A DNA stretch of 35,380 nt from Chloroflexi bacterium RBG_13_51_36 (GCA_001796515.1 MGMS01000052.1:1-35380), one strand, 5' to 3'. Positions 7,632-15,212 are shown, numbered from the stretch's first letter. Notes: a model not told the origin generated them from the letters alone. Numbers and translations: made by a program.

Positions 7632-8609
7632 TTACTTAGGCAGGAAGGCCTTGAGTAAATTCAAGGAAGGCTCTAACCTCAGACCCCAGATGTATGATGT
7701 ATCAACTATGTCTGGATTATTGCATTTCCAGCACCTCTTTGTGATGCTGGCCGCCTCACGACGGTTCCAGTTTTTCATTATCTCGTCGAATGAAGATGTC
7801 CTCACATTTCCATATGGTCTATCTTTGTTGAAGCAGTTTGTCACGTTGCCCTCTGGAGTCACGGTAACAAAAGCAAAAGGGGCGCGGCAAACGTAAGGCG
7901 TCATATTCAGCAGGTATCTGTGCAGATAAGTCCGGGAGTTGTTTATTGGATAGCCTTTCTTTTTCAGGTCAAGCAACTCCCTGGCTGCCTGCTGCTCTGA
8001 CTCCCGCGATGCCAGAGCCTCCTTGTTCGTCTCCCCGGTTTCTCTCGAAATCCCTTCGCTTGCCGGGCAGACCCAAAGTGATACGCCGAGAGAGCGGGCG
8101 AGATCTGCCATTTGCCCCATCATGTTCTCATTTCCTCGATGGAGGAGGCAATTGATTACAATTCTCTTGGGCGAGTTCATCTTCTTTAAGGCCTCTATGC
8201 CCTCAACCGCCCTGGCGAAAAGACTTGGCGTGCCCCTGAAAGAATCGTGACCCTTGCTCTCAGGATAATCCAGTGAGACTATGATGGAGTGGACTTCTTT
8301 GCCGATTTCATGTGCTCTGTCTGGTAGAAGTAGTCCATTGGTGATCACGGTTGTCATCATTCCGTTCTGGCGGGAGGAACGACAAAGCCGGCCAAGGTCC
8401 TGGCGCAGGAGAGGCTCTCCACCCCATATCGCATTTGCTACGAATCCCGCCGCCTTCGCGCCCCGGTAGAGCTGTTCGACCACGCTCGTTTCCAGCTCTT
8501 CTGCTTCATTATCACGCCAAAGACAGGTCGGGCACCTGCAGTTGCAGCGTCCTGTGATCAGGTGAGAGAGAAAAAACGGGCCCCGCCTGCCCAGTCGGCT
8601 TGCCAGCAA
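7632..8609 (-). CDS. Radical SAM protein with C-terminal twitch/SPASM-like cysteines
   Basis: This protein of 325 residues has the radical SAM cluster motif C22-x3-C26-x2-C29 (within GRCNCRCPTCLW), the GGEPLLR motif of SAM binding (around 63-69), and TNGLLL and SLDYPE strands of the partial barrel. Near the C-terminus CRAPFAFVTVTPEGNVTNCFN followed by CWKCNN resembles a twitch or reduced SPASM domain for a second iron-sulfur cluster. The reaction is unknown. It is the first gene of a run with an ABC exporter, a layout sometimes seen for peptide-modifying systems, but no precursor peptide was found in the 110 bases upstream. The start is weak: the only normal start codon in frame is TTG at 8609, with no Shine-Dalgarno sequence, although the frame stays open and protein-like for 16 more codons upstream. 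Confidence 0.8.
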   Translation of the reverse strand: MLASRLGRRGPFFLSHLITGRCNCRCPTCLWRDNEAEELETSVVEQLYRGAKAAGFVANAIWGGEPLLRQDLGRLCRSSRQNGMMTTVITNGLLLPDRAHEIGKEVHSIIVSLDYPESKGHDSFRGTPSLFARAVEGIEALKKMNSPKRIVINCLLHRGNENMMGQMADLARSLGVSLWVCPASEGISRETGETNKEALASRESEQQAARELLDLKKKGYPINNSRTYLHRYLLNMTPYVCRAPFAFVTVTPEGNVTNCFNKDRPYGNVRTSSFDEIMKNWNRREAASITKRCWKCNNPDIVDTSYIWGLRLEPSLNLLKAFLPK

Positions 8610-8720
8610 AGTTCTGGTGAAGCGAGCGACGCCGCTCCTCTGACAGGATGGAATCAGTCTTCAAATCTGCCGGGCCTCACGAAAATCCCATGACTTCCGT
8701 GAGTGGAGTCAAAGCAAAAG

Positions 8721-8842
8721 CTCCCTGGCAACGACATATTTTCCCGGAAGGTTTCCCCTTAAGTATCGTCTGCGCTGGAGCGTTTCACTTCCGTGTTCGG
8801 GATGGGAACGGGTGGTACCACTCCGCTCAGGTCACCAGGAAG
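8721..8842 (-). rRNA. rrf: 5S ribosomal RNA (isolated gene)
   Basis: Read on the minus strand, the segment contains the hallmark 5S core CCCATCCCGAACACGG followed by AAGTGAAACG (helix II-III and loop B/C). The ends pair: CTTCCTGGT at the 5' end against GCCAGGGAG at the 3' end gives a 9-bp helix I with two G-U pairs. The length of about 122 bases is normal. No 23S or 16S rRNA lies next to it: the plus-strand gene at 9028 and the radical SAM gene flank it. The exact ends could be off by one to three bases. Confidence 0.93.
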
Positions 8843-8853
8843 CTCTCTGCCTA

Positions 8854-8883
8854 AGTATAGTATATTCCAGAGAAAACATGCAA
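8854..8883 (-). promoter_or_regulatory. Promoter of the 5S rRNA gene
   Basis: On the minus strand TTGCAT (8878-8883) and TATACT (8854-8859) are separated by 18 bases. The -10 box ends 11 bases before the predicted 5' end of the 5S RNA, placing transcription start at or just before the mature end. A second TATACT overlaps at 8859-8864. This suggests that the 5S gene is transcribed on its own and not from a distant rRNA operon. Confidence 0.55.
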
Positions 8884-8980
8884 GTCTGCATAGGGGGCAT
8901 CTAACAACAGCAGTTGCTACTTCTGAGCCTTTGACCCCCTGTCTTTCTGCCCGTGGACGAAAAGAATCGGAACGGCTTTG

Positions 8981-9010
8981 TTGACGAGCCCGAATAAGTG
9001 TCTGTATAAT
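8981..9010 (+). promoter_or_regulatory. Sigma70-like promoter for the DUF5706-like gene
   Basis: TTGACG (8981-8986) and TATAAT (9005-9010) are 18 bases apart, close to the sigma70 consensus. The predicted start point is near 9017, leaving a leader of only about 10 bases before the ATG at 9028, with no clear ribosome binding site. Confidence 0.65.
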
Positions 9011-9027
9011 GCTGGCCATATCCCAGA

Positions 9028-9627
9028 ATGGCGCAGAGTAGTCCTGGCAGAGAATCGAGCAGCACGCCTCCCAACAAGCTTCTTTTCGTGTTGAGGGTCT
9101 TGGATGCTGAGAATCGTCTCCTCGAACGCGCCGACCAGAAGGCAATATCACTGCTTGCTGCTCTGGGTGTCTTCATGGTCTTCTTCATCGTCTGGCACCG
9201 CATTGTACCGATTAACGTGTTCACCGTTATACTGCTCTCGGTATACTTCGCCGTTTCTTTAGCGGCGATAATTAGCCTTATCCTTACGGTGCGTCCCAGG
9301 ATTCGTCTGTTTGAGGAAGAACCGGGAGACACGGATAATACCGCCGCATGTGAGCCGGCCTTCTTTGTGGGGATCTGCAAATTCCCGACTTTGTCTGCCT
9401 ACAGGCAGGGGCTTGAGAACATGATAAAGGATGAAGCATCCGCTATGGATGTCTATACCAGGCAAATCTTTGGCCTGGCCCGGGTGAATGCCGCAAAATA
9501 CAGGAATATCAACCGGGCTGTCCTTCTGGTCATCATCGCGCTGGCGGCGGAACTGGCTCTGGTGGCCTACCTGTTTCCCTACTATTACTTCCATGGGGCA
9601 AACATGATTCCGCCAATTGGTGGCTAG
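9028..9627 (+). CDS. DUF5706-like (Pycsar-effector-type) membrane protein
   Basis: This protein of 199 residues has a polar N-terminus, a helix with AENRLLERADQKAISLL (27-43), two membrane segments at about 41-58 and 65-88, a soluble middle part with FFVGICKFPTLSAYRQGLE (112-130), a helix MDVYTRQIFGLARVNAAKYRNINRA (140-164) and a third membrane segment at 163-184. The order (ADxKAxxLL, paired TMs, FxG, xxIxxLAxxxxxKYRxxxxA, TM) fits DUF5706, the domain of transmembrane Pycsar effectors, which damage the membrane when a cyclic nucleotide binds. No cyclase gene is adjacent, so a defence role is only inferred; it may be a housekeeping relative. It has its own promoter and stands divergent from the 5S gene. 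Confidence 0.6.
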   Translation: MAQSSPGRESSSTPPNKLLFVLRVLDAENRLLERADQKAISLLAALGVFMVFFIVWHRIVPINVFTVILLSVYFAVSLAAIISLILTVRPRIRLFEEEPGDTDNTAACEPAFFVGICKFPTLSAYRQGLENMIKDEASAMDVYTRQIFGLARVNAAKYRNINRAVLLVIIALAAELALVAYLFPYYYFHGANMIPPIGG

Positions 9628-9885
9628 GATTTGTAGTTCTTTCGACAAGGCTTGCTCCCAAAGATTGGTGTCTCTCCCCCTTACAGTAAGACCTTTTTCT
9701 AAGTCTCCCCCTTAAAATAAGGGGGATAAAGGGAGTTATTTGCAGCATCTTGGTGTCAGCCGCTCGGCATGAATTGCATTCTTCATAACTTCCCTCGGCA
9801 ACAGTCCTGGCGGTAAGTGGTCGCCGAGCTCCTCTTATCTTAAGAGGGGGAATCTTGGCAGACCTTATCCGCTGCGTTCCTGTGG
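9628..9885. repeat. Spacer with palindromic repeats before the aldolase gene
   Basis: This spacer holds two copies of the dispersed palindrome family of this window: 9705-9739 (CCCCCTTA...TAAGGGGG followed by GGGAGTTAT) and 9829-9853 (CCTCTTA...TAAGAGG). A reversed tail (CATAACTTCCCT) lies at 9784-9795. No ORF of convincing character lies here. Confidence 0.6.
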
Positions 9886-9917
9886 TATAATTGTCCTCAA
9901 ACTCCATAGACAGGAGG
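9886..9917 (+). promoter_or_regulatory. -10 box and ribosome binding site of the LsrF-like gene
   Basis: TATAAT lies at 9886-9891 with no good -35 box at the normal distance. AGGAGG at 9912-9917 stands 9 bases before the ATG at 9927 and decides the start. Residues encoded upstream of it (from 9891) are not part of the family. Confidence 0.55.
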
Positions 9918-9926
9918 TTTGCCCTC

Positions 9927-10721
9927 ATGGACTGGGGAATGCAGAACCGTCTGGCGCAGCTAATTCAAGCGGATGGCCGCTGTTTGTTTCTACCTGTGGA
10001 CCACGGTTATTTTCTGGGTCCTATCAAGAAACTGGAGAACCCGGGCAAGACCCTCGAACCTCTTCTTCCCTACACCGATGCCATTTTCATTACCCGTGGC
10101 GTATTAAGGTCGTGTGTGGACCCTGGCAGGACAAAGCCGATTATCCTCAGAGTCTCGGGCGGCGCCAGCATAGAGGGAAAGGACCTTGCCCACGAGGGGG
10201 TTACTACCTCCATGGAGGAAGCCATCCGGCTCAATGCCTCTGCCGTGGGCATCTCCATCTTTATCGGGACCGACTATGAGCATGATTCCCTGCTGAATCT
10301 GGCCAGGCTTGTCGATGAAGGGGAAAGGCATGGCATCCCGGTAATGGCGATCACCGCTGTGGGCAGAGAACTGGAGAAGCGCGATGACCGCTATCTTTCT
10401 CTGGCATGCCGTATTGCCGCTGAGCTGGGCGCGCGAGTGGTAAAGACCTATTACTGTGAGAAGTTCGAGAAGGTTACCAGGGGCTGCCCCGTTCCCGTAG
10501 TCATCGCCGGTGGGCCCAAAGTGCCGACAGGATACGAAGTGCTTCAATTCGTTTATGACGGCATCCAGAAGGGCGCCATAGGTGTGAACCTGGGGAGAAA
10601 CATCTGGCAAGATGAACACCCGGTGGCCATGATAAGAGCCATACGCGCCGTTATCCATGAGAATGCTACTCCAGAGCAGGCCCAGAAACTGTACGATAGC
10701 GTGAAGGGCGGAAAGGCGTAG
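9927..10721 (+). CDS. LsrF-like aldolase/thiolase (DhnA class I aldolase family)
   Basis: This protein of 264 residues starts MDWGMQNRLAQLI and closely follows LsrF, the 3-hydroxy-5-phosphonooxypentane-2,4-dione thiolase of autoinducer-2 breakdown, along its whole length. Motifs are VDHGYFLGP, ITRGVLRS, ILRVSGGAS, GTDYEHDSL, MAITAVGRE, VVKTYYCEKFEK (Lys is the Schiff-base lysine in the family), PVVIAGGPK and GVNLGRNIWQDEHPVAM. None of the other lsr genes is nearby, so true AI-2 processing is doubtful. The gene is followed by a zinc alcohol dehydrogenase, which points to sugar or polyol phosphate catabolism. The same fold includes archaeal FBP aldolase and ADH synthase, but the sequence is nearest LsrF. 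Confidence 0.85.
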   Translation: MDWGMQNRLAQLIQADGRCLFLPVDHGYFLGPIKKLENPGKTLEPLLPYTDAIFITRGVLRSCVDPGRTKPIILRVSGGASIEGKDLAHEGVTTSMEEAIRLNASAVGISIFIGTDYEHDSLLNLARLVDEGERHGIPVMAITAVGRELEKRDDRYLSLACRIAAELGARVVKTYYCEKFEKVTRGCPVPVVIAGGPKVPTGYEVLQFVYDGIQKGAIGVNLGRNIWQDEHPVAMIRAIRAVIHENATPEQAQKLYDSVKGGKA

Positions 10722-10784
10722 CATCTGTGTCGGCAGGTGAGGACGCTCCGGAATTGAGGAAATTCTGAACTCCAGGTCCCGAAA

Positions 10785-10862
10785 GAAACTCAAAAATTAA
10801 ACGTCAAAACTCAAAACTCATAATGTTTGCTCTGTCATTTTGCACTTTTTTACATTTTGATG
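10785..10862. repeat. AT-rich low-complexity spacer
   Basis: The spacer carries repeated AAAACTCAAAA-type words (CTCAAAAATT, TCAAAACTCAAAACTCA) followed by the roughly complementary CATTTTGCACTTTTTTACATTTTG. It could fold weakly. Similar AAAACTCA/CATTTTG strings are common non-coding repeats in bacterial genomes. No gene is visible. Confidence 0.4.
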
Positions 10863-10909
10863 TATTCTTTGGGGTTTATACCAGCCCTGTGGTCTGAGGG
10901 GAGACTATC

Positions 10910-11938
10910 ATGCGCGTAGCTATGTATTACAGTAACCGGGATGTGCGACTGGAAGAGATGCCTGTACCGCAGATTGGCACGGGCGAGGTACTGATGCGGG
11001 TGGAGGCCAGCGGCATTTGCGGCACCGATTTGCTGGAATGGTATCGCCTCCACAAAGCGCCTTTAGTCCTGGGCCATGAAGTTGCCGGCGTGATTGAGGC
11101 TGTCGGGAAAGGGGTGAAACGGTATAAGGTAGGTGACCGCATTTGTGCCGCCCATCACGTCCCCTGTAACAGCTGCCATTATTGTCTCAGCGGACACCAC
11201 ACCGTTTGCGATACCCTGCGCCGGACGAACTTCGACCCCGGTGGGTTTGCCGAATATGTACGACTGCCGCGCATCAATGTCGAGCAGGGCATATTTCGAT
11301 TACCTGACGAGATGTCTTTCGAGGAGGCCACCTTTGTCGAGCCGCTGGCCTGCGTCCTGCGCGGGCAGAGATTGGCCCATGTACAGCCGGGGCAAATTGT
11401 CCTCGTTATCGGCAGCGGCGTGGCCGGGCTGCTCCATATACATCTGGCCCGGGCTTCCGGCGCCGGTTATGTTATAGCGACGGACATCGTTGATTATCGG
11501 TTGGAGGCAGCGCGAAAATTTGGAGCGGATATTGCGATTCAGGCCAGGGAATATACCGCAGACCAGCTACGTAAGGCAGGCGATGGTCGTCTGGCTGACC
11601 TTGTCGTGGTGTGCAGCGGGGCCACGTCAGCTATAAACCAGGCATTGCAGTCGGTGGAGCGGGGAGGCACTGTCCTCTTCTTTGCCCCTACAGAGCCCGG
11701 CGTCAGCATTCCCATATCGATTAACGACCTGTTCTGGCGCAATGAGGTAACGCTCACCAGTTCCTATGGCGGCAGCCCCGGGGATTATGCTGCGGCACTG
11801 GAATTGATGCAAGCTGGCCAGATAAGTGTACGGGACATGATTACCCAGCGGCTGGGGCTGGCGGAGACAGGCCTAGGATTCCAGCTTGTTGGCCGGGCTC
11901 GGGACTCTCTAAAGGTGATTATCGAACCGCAGAGGTAG
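10910..11938 (+). CDS. Zinc-dependent alcohol/polyol dehydrogenase (MDR family)
   Basis: This is a medium-chain dehydrogenase of 342 residues. Catalytic zinc ligands are Cys37 (ICGTD) and His56-Glu57 (GHEVAG). Structural zinc cysteines are Cys86, Cys89, Cys92 and Cys100 (CNSCHYC...C). The Rossmann motif GSGVAGLL starts near residue 169 and is followed by ATDIVDYRLEAARKFGAD. The pattern is that of sorbitol or L-threonine dehydrogenase relatives, which oxidise a secondary alcohol with NAD(P). The start ATG follows GGGGAGAC by a normal distance. It lies 188 bases after the LsrF-like gene, same strand. Its 3' end, including the stop codon, is present in diverged copies at 23766-23830 and 27378-27412. 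Confidence 0.87.
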   Translation: MRVAMYYSNRDVRLEEMPVPQIGTGEVLMRVEASGICGTDLLEWYRLHKAPLVLGHEVAGVIEAVGKGVKRYKVGDRICAAHHVPCNSCHYCLSGHHTVCDTLRRTNFDPGGFAEYVRLPRINVEQGIFRLPDEMSFEEATFVEPLACVLRGQRLAHVQPGQIVLVIGSGVAGLLHIHLARASGAGYVIATDIVDYRLEAARKFGADIAIQAREYTADQLRKAGDGRLADLVVVCSGATSAINQALQSVERGGTVLFFAPTEPGVSIPISINDLFWRNEVTLTSSYGGSPGDYAAALELMQAGQISVRDMITQRLGLAETGLGFQLVGRARDSLKVIIEPQR

Positions 11939-12003
11939 TTAGCGGCTGCTTTCTTACCAGGCGAAAGTATAAGGCAACAATCTGACTTTTGGTGAGTTCG
12001 ACG

Positions 12004-12084
12004 TCACTGCCTCCGCCTAATCATGATCAACCACACTATCAGAACAACCACCACTGCTATAAGAATCCAGCTCCACCATGTCAT
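12004..12084 (-). CDS. Small single-pass membrane peptide (26 residues)
   Basis: This reading frame begins ATG ACA TGG TGG and encodes MTWWSWILIA, a hydrophobic run VVVVLIVWLIM, and IRRRQ, then TGA. It has the form of a complete single-helix membrane microprotein with a tryptophan-rich outer end and a positive inner end. GGGAGG (12091-12096) lies 6 bases before the ATG, an excellent ribosome binding site. The function is unknown. It is alone on the minus strand between two plus-strand genes. Confidence 0.6.
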   Translation of the reverse strand: MTWWSWILIAVVVVLIVWLIMIRRRQ

Positions 12085-12307
12085 AGTAGTCCTCCCAAAA
12101 TCCCAACATTGGAACAAATCACTTAGCATATTCTACTCTAAAACCATATCCAAAGGCAAGCCCGGAGTTGCCACGCGAGCAGAGTAGAGGGCCTGGCGAT
12201 TAGCATCAAGGTATAGTGGCCGACTATTGGGACAAAAGTCACATACAATAATGGCGATGAGCTATATCATTAAGGTCATGTATAACTCAAGTTAGGGAGG
12301 TATGAAC

Positions 12308-12991
12308 ATGAAGAAGGCGATGACCGGCAGGCGGATTTTGTTTGCCGTCCTTGCCCTGGCGTTTGTGGCCGCAATTCCCCTTTTGGTGAACTCAGGTTGC
12401 TGCACAACCGAGGGGCTGGCACCTGTGGAGGTTCGAGAATACGAAGGCACAGACCTTTCATCAATAAATGATTTCAGGGAAAATTCCATCAAAGGTCCGC
12501 AGTATGTAGATATGGAAGATTACACCCTGACAGTTACCGGCCTGGTGACGAACTCTACCAGATATGCTTATGATGAAGTTTTGAACGGATTTCAGCAGTA
12601 CAAAAAGGTCGTGACGTTGGACTGTGTCGAAGGATGGAGTGTCACCATTCTCTGGGAAGGTTTGCTGGTCAAAGACTTGCTGGCAGAAGCGGGACCGCTG
12701 GGAAATGCGAAGGTGGTCATATTCCATGCCTATGATGGGTACACGACTTCTCTACCTATCGACTACATAATAGACAACGACATACTGATGGCATACAAGA
12801 TGAATGATGTTGTGCTTCCACCCGAAAGAGGGTTTCCCTTTCAACTGGTGGCAGAAAGCAAATGGGGGTACAAATGGATTAAGTGGATAACAGAGATCGA
12901 GTTGTCCGCAGATACCAGCTACAGGGGCTATTGGGAAAGTCGGGGATACTCCAACAGCGCAGGCCTCGATCAGGGGTTCTTCGGAGGCTGA
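12308..12991 (+). CDS. Exported molybdopterin-binding oxidoreductase (sulfite-oxidase fold)
   Basis: This protein of 227 residues contains an N-terminal export signal (basic MKKAMTGRR, hydrophobic ILFAVLALAFVAAIPLLV) ending at SGCC (Cys31, Cys32), possibly a lipoprotein or an anchored protein. The rest is the sulfite-oxidase Moco domain (PF00174): YTLTVTGLV, TLDCVEGWSV with Cys106 as the expected molybdenum ligand, WEGLLVKDLL, AYDGYTTSLP and GFPFQLVAESKWGYKW. There is no dimerisation domain, as in MsrP/YedY-type proteins. GGGAGG at 12295-12300 is 7 bases from the ATG at 12308 but only 1 base from the one at 12302, so 12308 is chosen. The cytochrome gene follows 5 bases after the stop. Confidence 0.85.
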   Translation: MKKAMTGRRILFAVLALAFVAAIPLLVNSGCCTTEGLAPVEVREYEGTDLSSINDFRENSIKGPQYVDMEDYTLTVTGLVTNSTRYAYDEVLNGFQQYKKVVTLDCVEGWSVTILWEGLLVKDLLAEAGPLGNAKVVIFHAYDGYTTSLPIDYIIDNDILMAYKMNDVVLPPERGFPFQLVAESKWGYKWIKWITEIELSADTSYRGYWESRGYSNSAGLDQGFFGG

Positions 12992-12996
12992 AATCC

Positions 12997-13254
12997 ATGA
13001 CTAATCTGCAGTTCGCTAAGAGGACGGCACACTGGCTGTTGACAATTGTGGTAATAGTCTATCTCCTCACCGGATTTGGCATTACCCAGTACAGGATTGT
13101 CGAACCTCTGACATTTGGACTTTTGACCAAGAACCTGGCTCAAAGAATTCACATAAATTTGGAGATTCCCTTCATAGTCCTGCTGGTCGTGCATATCTGG
13201 CTTCTGCCGCTGCTAACACGATTCAAGTTGAAAAAGGTAAGCGGAAATAACTAG
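12997..13254 (+). CDS. Mini cytochrome b-type membrane subunit (partner of the molybdoprotein)
   Basis: This protein of 85 residues has two membrane helices, at about 11-29 (AHWLLTIVVIVYLLTGFGI) and 51-70 (NLEIPFIVLLVVHIWLLPLL). His12, His49 and His63 are candidate heme ligands, as in DUF4405/cytochrome b561-like proteins. At half the size of MsrQ or a normal four-helix cytochrome b, it must dimerise or is a minimal anchor. It starts 5 bases after the molybdoprotein stop, so the pair probably forms a membrane electron-transfer module between the quinone pool and the exported Moco enzyme. The start ATG at 12997 is chosen because the longer frame overlaps the upstream gene. Confidence 0.7.
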   Translation: MTNLQFAKRTAHWLLTIVVIVYLLTGFGITQYRIVEPLTFGLLTKNLAQRIHINLEIPFIVLLVVHIWLLPLLTRFKLKKVSGNN

Positions 13255-13264
13255 CTACATCTTC

Positions 13265-14053
13265 TTAGGAATAGTAGTCGCCCTCGAAAATCTGGGTTAT
13301 GTATAAATATATGAACAGTCCCTCTTCCGAAAATGAGACCCCCACACCCGTCTCGCTGAAGCGGGGTTCCAGTATGTTTTCCCTGTGCCCCTCACTATCC
13401 ATCCAGCCTGAGACTGCCCACTCACATACCGCTTGTAGAGAAAGATAAGGGCCTGGTATCGTTTCTCTAGTTGGAATCTTCGCCAGGTTCTCTCCTCGCA
13501 TAGTGCCGGGGGACATGTTATAGCTGAGCTCCCTATCTCCCGGATATCGCTCATGGCCGAAGAAATCGTTCTCGACCATACTGATGCTGTGCTCCCTGGC
13601 CAGATCGGTTAGGAGCGGGTCTTCGCTGAGAGCAGATAGATTAAACGACTGTCTTTCGGCATTGATCAGTACGATTATCATTTGCTCGGCTTCTGCCGCG
13701 GTGTAGTTTATGCCAATAGGGCTTGACCCCTGCAAAAAGTTAGCCCGTATCGAGTAGCTGTGGTCCGCTGTGATGGTAGTCGAGGCAGCGTTGGCATCGG
13801 CAATGGTGCCCACATCGCCGGTCCAGCTGACAAACTGGTAGCCCTCGGCGGGCTCGGCAGAAAGGCTGACCACTCTGCCTTCAGTGTAAGTAAAAATCCC
13901 TTCTCCGGGGGTAACTACCGATCCTCCGACGGTACTGAGGATGGTGAGGGCACAATACTCTCCATCACCGCCGCCGCCACTGAAAGTGCCGGTGCAGCCT
14001 GCCATCCCGGCAACCAGCGCGGCCACAAGCAAGAAAACGGCAGTTCTTTTCAT
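13265..14053 (-). CDS. CAP-domain lipoprotein with InlB-type repeat
   Basis: This protein of 262 residues begins with a lipoprotein signal MKRTAVFLLVAALVAGMAGC (lipobox ending at Cys20) and a glycine-rich linker. Residues about 35-106 (LTILSTVGGSV..P.EG..TYTEG..V.L.A.P.EGYQF..W.GD) form one divergent InlB/Listeria-Bacteroides repeat. Residues about 117-260 are a CAP/SCP domain: MIIVLINAERQ, LLTDLAREHSISMVENDFFGH, GENLAK, VSGWMDSEGHRENILEPRF and TGVGVSF. CAP domains of this sort are secreted; the function in bacteria is mostly unknown. The window encodes a second CAP domain at 32608-34548. It is convergent with the cytochrome gene. Confidence 0.85.
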   Translation of the reverse strand: MKRTAVFLLVAALVAGMAGCTGTFSGGGGDGEYCALTILSTVGGSVVTPGEGIFTYTEGRVVSLSAEPAEGYQFVSWTGDVGTIADANAASTTITADHSYSIRANFLQGSSPIGINYTAAEAEQMIIVLINAERQSFNLSALSEDPLLTDLAREHSISMVENDFFGHERYPGDRELSYNMSPGTMRGENLAKIPTRETIPGPYLSLQAVCEWAVSGWMDSEGHRENILEPRFSETGVGVSFSEEGLFIYLYITQIFEGDYYS

Positions 14054-14165
14054 ACGTATTCCTTCGTAGTTTCATTGTATCAACGCCGAAGGAAGCGTCA
14101 ATCACCCGTTTGACCCAGTACAGATAGGCTAGTGACGCAGGAGGCATCGCATTGTCATTGCGACG

Positions 14166-14205
14166 CCCCCCCTCTTAAGATAAGAGGGGCTAGGGGAGTT
14201 ATGAA
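14166..14205. repeat. Palindromic dispersed repeat
   Basis: CCCCCTCTTA-AGA-TAAGAGGGG is followed by CTAGGGGAGTTATGA. It is the same family as at 22132, 22289, 22640, 22818, 26380 and 9705. It is non-coding and preceded by a TGTCATTGCGACG fragment of a second repeat family. The remaining spacer to 14355 shows no gene. Confidence 0.7.
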
Positions 14206-14355
14206 ACTGGCCCACTGGAATTGGGCTGAGGAAGCAATCCCTTGACCAAATCCGAGACTCCAATTTCTAGGCTGGAAACAAATCCACATGCTGAAATTCA
14301 AATCTCTGGGTAGCTTTGGTCATTGGGATTTAGTATTTCGTGTTCGTATGCCCTG

Positions 14356-14937
14356 CTACCGATCGACGGTTTTCCTCATAATCGGCTGTCTTTTCGACCT
14401 GCGACAGACTTCCACGAATCCTGCCCTTCGAAAGACGGGCATAACACCGGTGTACAACTCAGAACTGGTGCTGTTGTTTCTTGGTTCTACGGGATAGGCT
14501 TCAACGATTCGTGCACCGTGGCCGGCTGCCCAGTTGATAGCTGCGGTTAGCAGTTCCGGCATTAACCCCTTGCCCCTGAAATGCCTGGCGACATAGAAAC
14601 ACGGGATCGACCAAACCGGTTCACAATCCACTCTAGCCAATGTTCTTGAACGGTCGAGGGTCGGATACGATTCCCTGGGCTCGACGGCACACCAACCCAC
14701 CGGTTCACCAGCCGAATAAGCCAACAGGCCGGGAACGACGCCGGACTCGACTATTGTTCTAAACGCTATCCTGTTAGGTTCGCCGTGCTGCCTGCTGAAC
14801 TCGGCCCGGGTTTGTCTCCACCACATGCACCAGCACCCGCTGTTGGCACCGTGTTTGCCAAACAGCCTTTCCAGTTCGTCCCATGTTTCGGGAGTCAAAG
14901 GATCAAACTTCAGGGACTTCAGAAGTGACTTATCCAT
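14356..14937 (-). CDS. GNAT family N-acetyltransferase
   Basis: This protein of 193 residues begins MDKSLLKSLKFDPLTPETWDELERLFG, then CWCMWWRQTRAEF (around 34-46), a conserved block of one uncharacterised acetyltransferase group. The acetyl-CoA loop is VARHFRGKGLMPELLTAAINWA, with C-terminal GVMPVFRRAGFVEV typical of the GNAT fold. The substrate is unknown. AGAGGAG at 14945-14951 (minus) is 7 bases from the ATG at 14937 and only one base from the upstream GTG at 14943, so 14937 is chosen. The gene is single, flanked by repeats. Confidence 0.8.
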   Translation of the reverse strand: MDKSLLKSLKFDPLTPETWDELERLFGKHGANSGCWCMWWRQTRAEFSRQHGEPNRIAFRTIVESGVVPGLLAYSAGEPVGWCAVEPRESYPTLDRSRTLARVDCEPVWSIPCFYVARHFRGKGLMPELLTAAINWAAGHGARIVEAYPVEPRNNSTSSELYTGVMPVFRRAGFVEVCRRSKRQPIMRKTVDR

Positions 14938-15141
14938 GTCCACACTCCTCTCTGCTGGTCCAAGATGGATATTAACACGCGGCGCGATCAGGAGTAAATC
15001 CGTGCCGCAGTGGATTCAATCGATTGCGCCTCTTGGCCGATGGTGATGCGGTCCCGTGTGTACTGCTAACCCTTAACACCGGAACCAGAGCCTGGAACCA
15101 ATTCGAGTGGATATGAACAGACGGTGGTCGATCAGCCCCGT

Positions 15142-15184
15142 TTTGTCATTGCGAGGAGCAGCAAGCGACGCGGCAATCTCTCAG
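15142..15184. repeat. Dispersed repeat of the TCATTGCGAGGAGC type
   Basis: TGTCATTGCGAGGAGC...GCGACGCGGCAATCTCTC is a short dispersed repeat widely seen between genes in several bacterial groups. A reverse-oriented version lies at 34836-34876 and a related form at 26481-26506. Confidence 0.6.
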
Positions 15185-15212
15185 CTCCCAATATCGGTCC
15201 TATTGTTCCAGC

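Noticed and set aside
8648-9380. Overlapping ORFs on both strands around 8648-8854, 8759-9151 and 8901-9380
   Set aside because: They run through the 5S rRNA gene, its promoter or the opposite strand of the DUF5706-like gene, and their translations show no protein-like pattern.
9927-10721. Quorum-signal (AI-2) processing operon
   Set aside because: Only the LsrF-like gene is present; no lsrK, lsrR, lsrG or transporter genes accompany it, so an AI-2 role is not supported.
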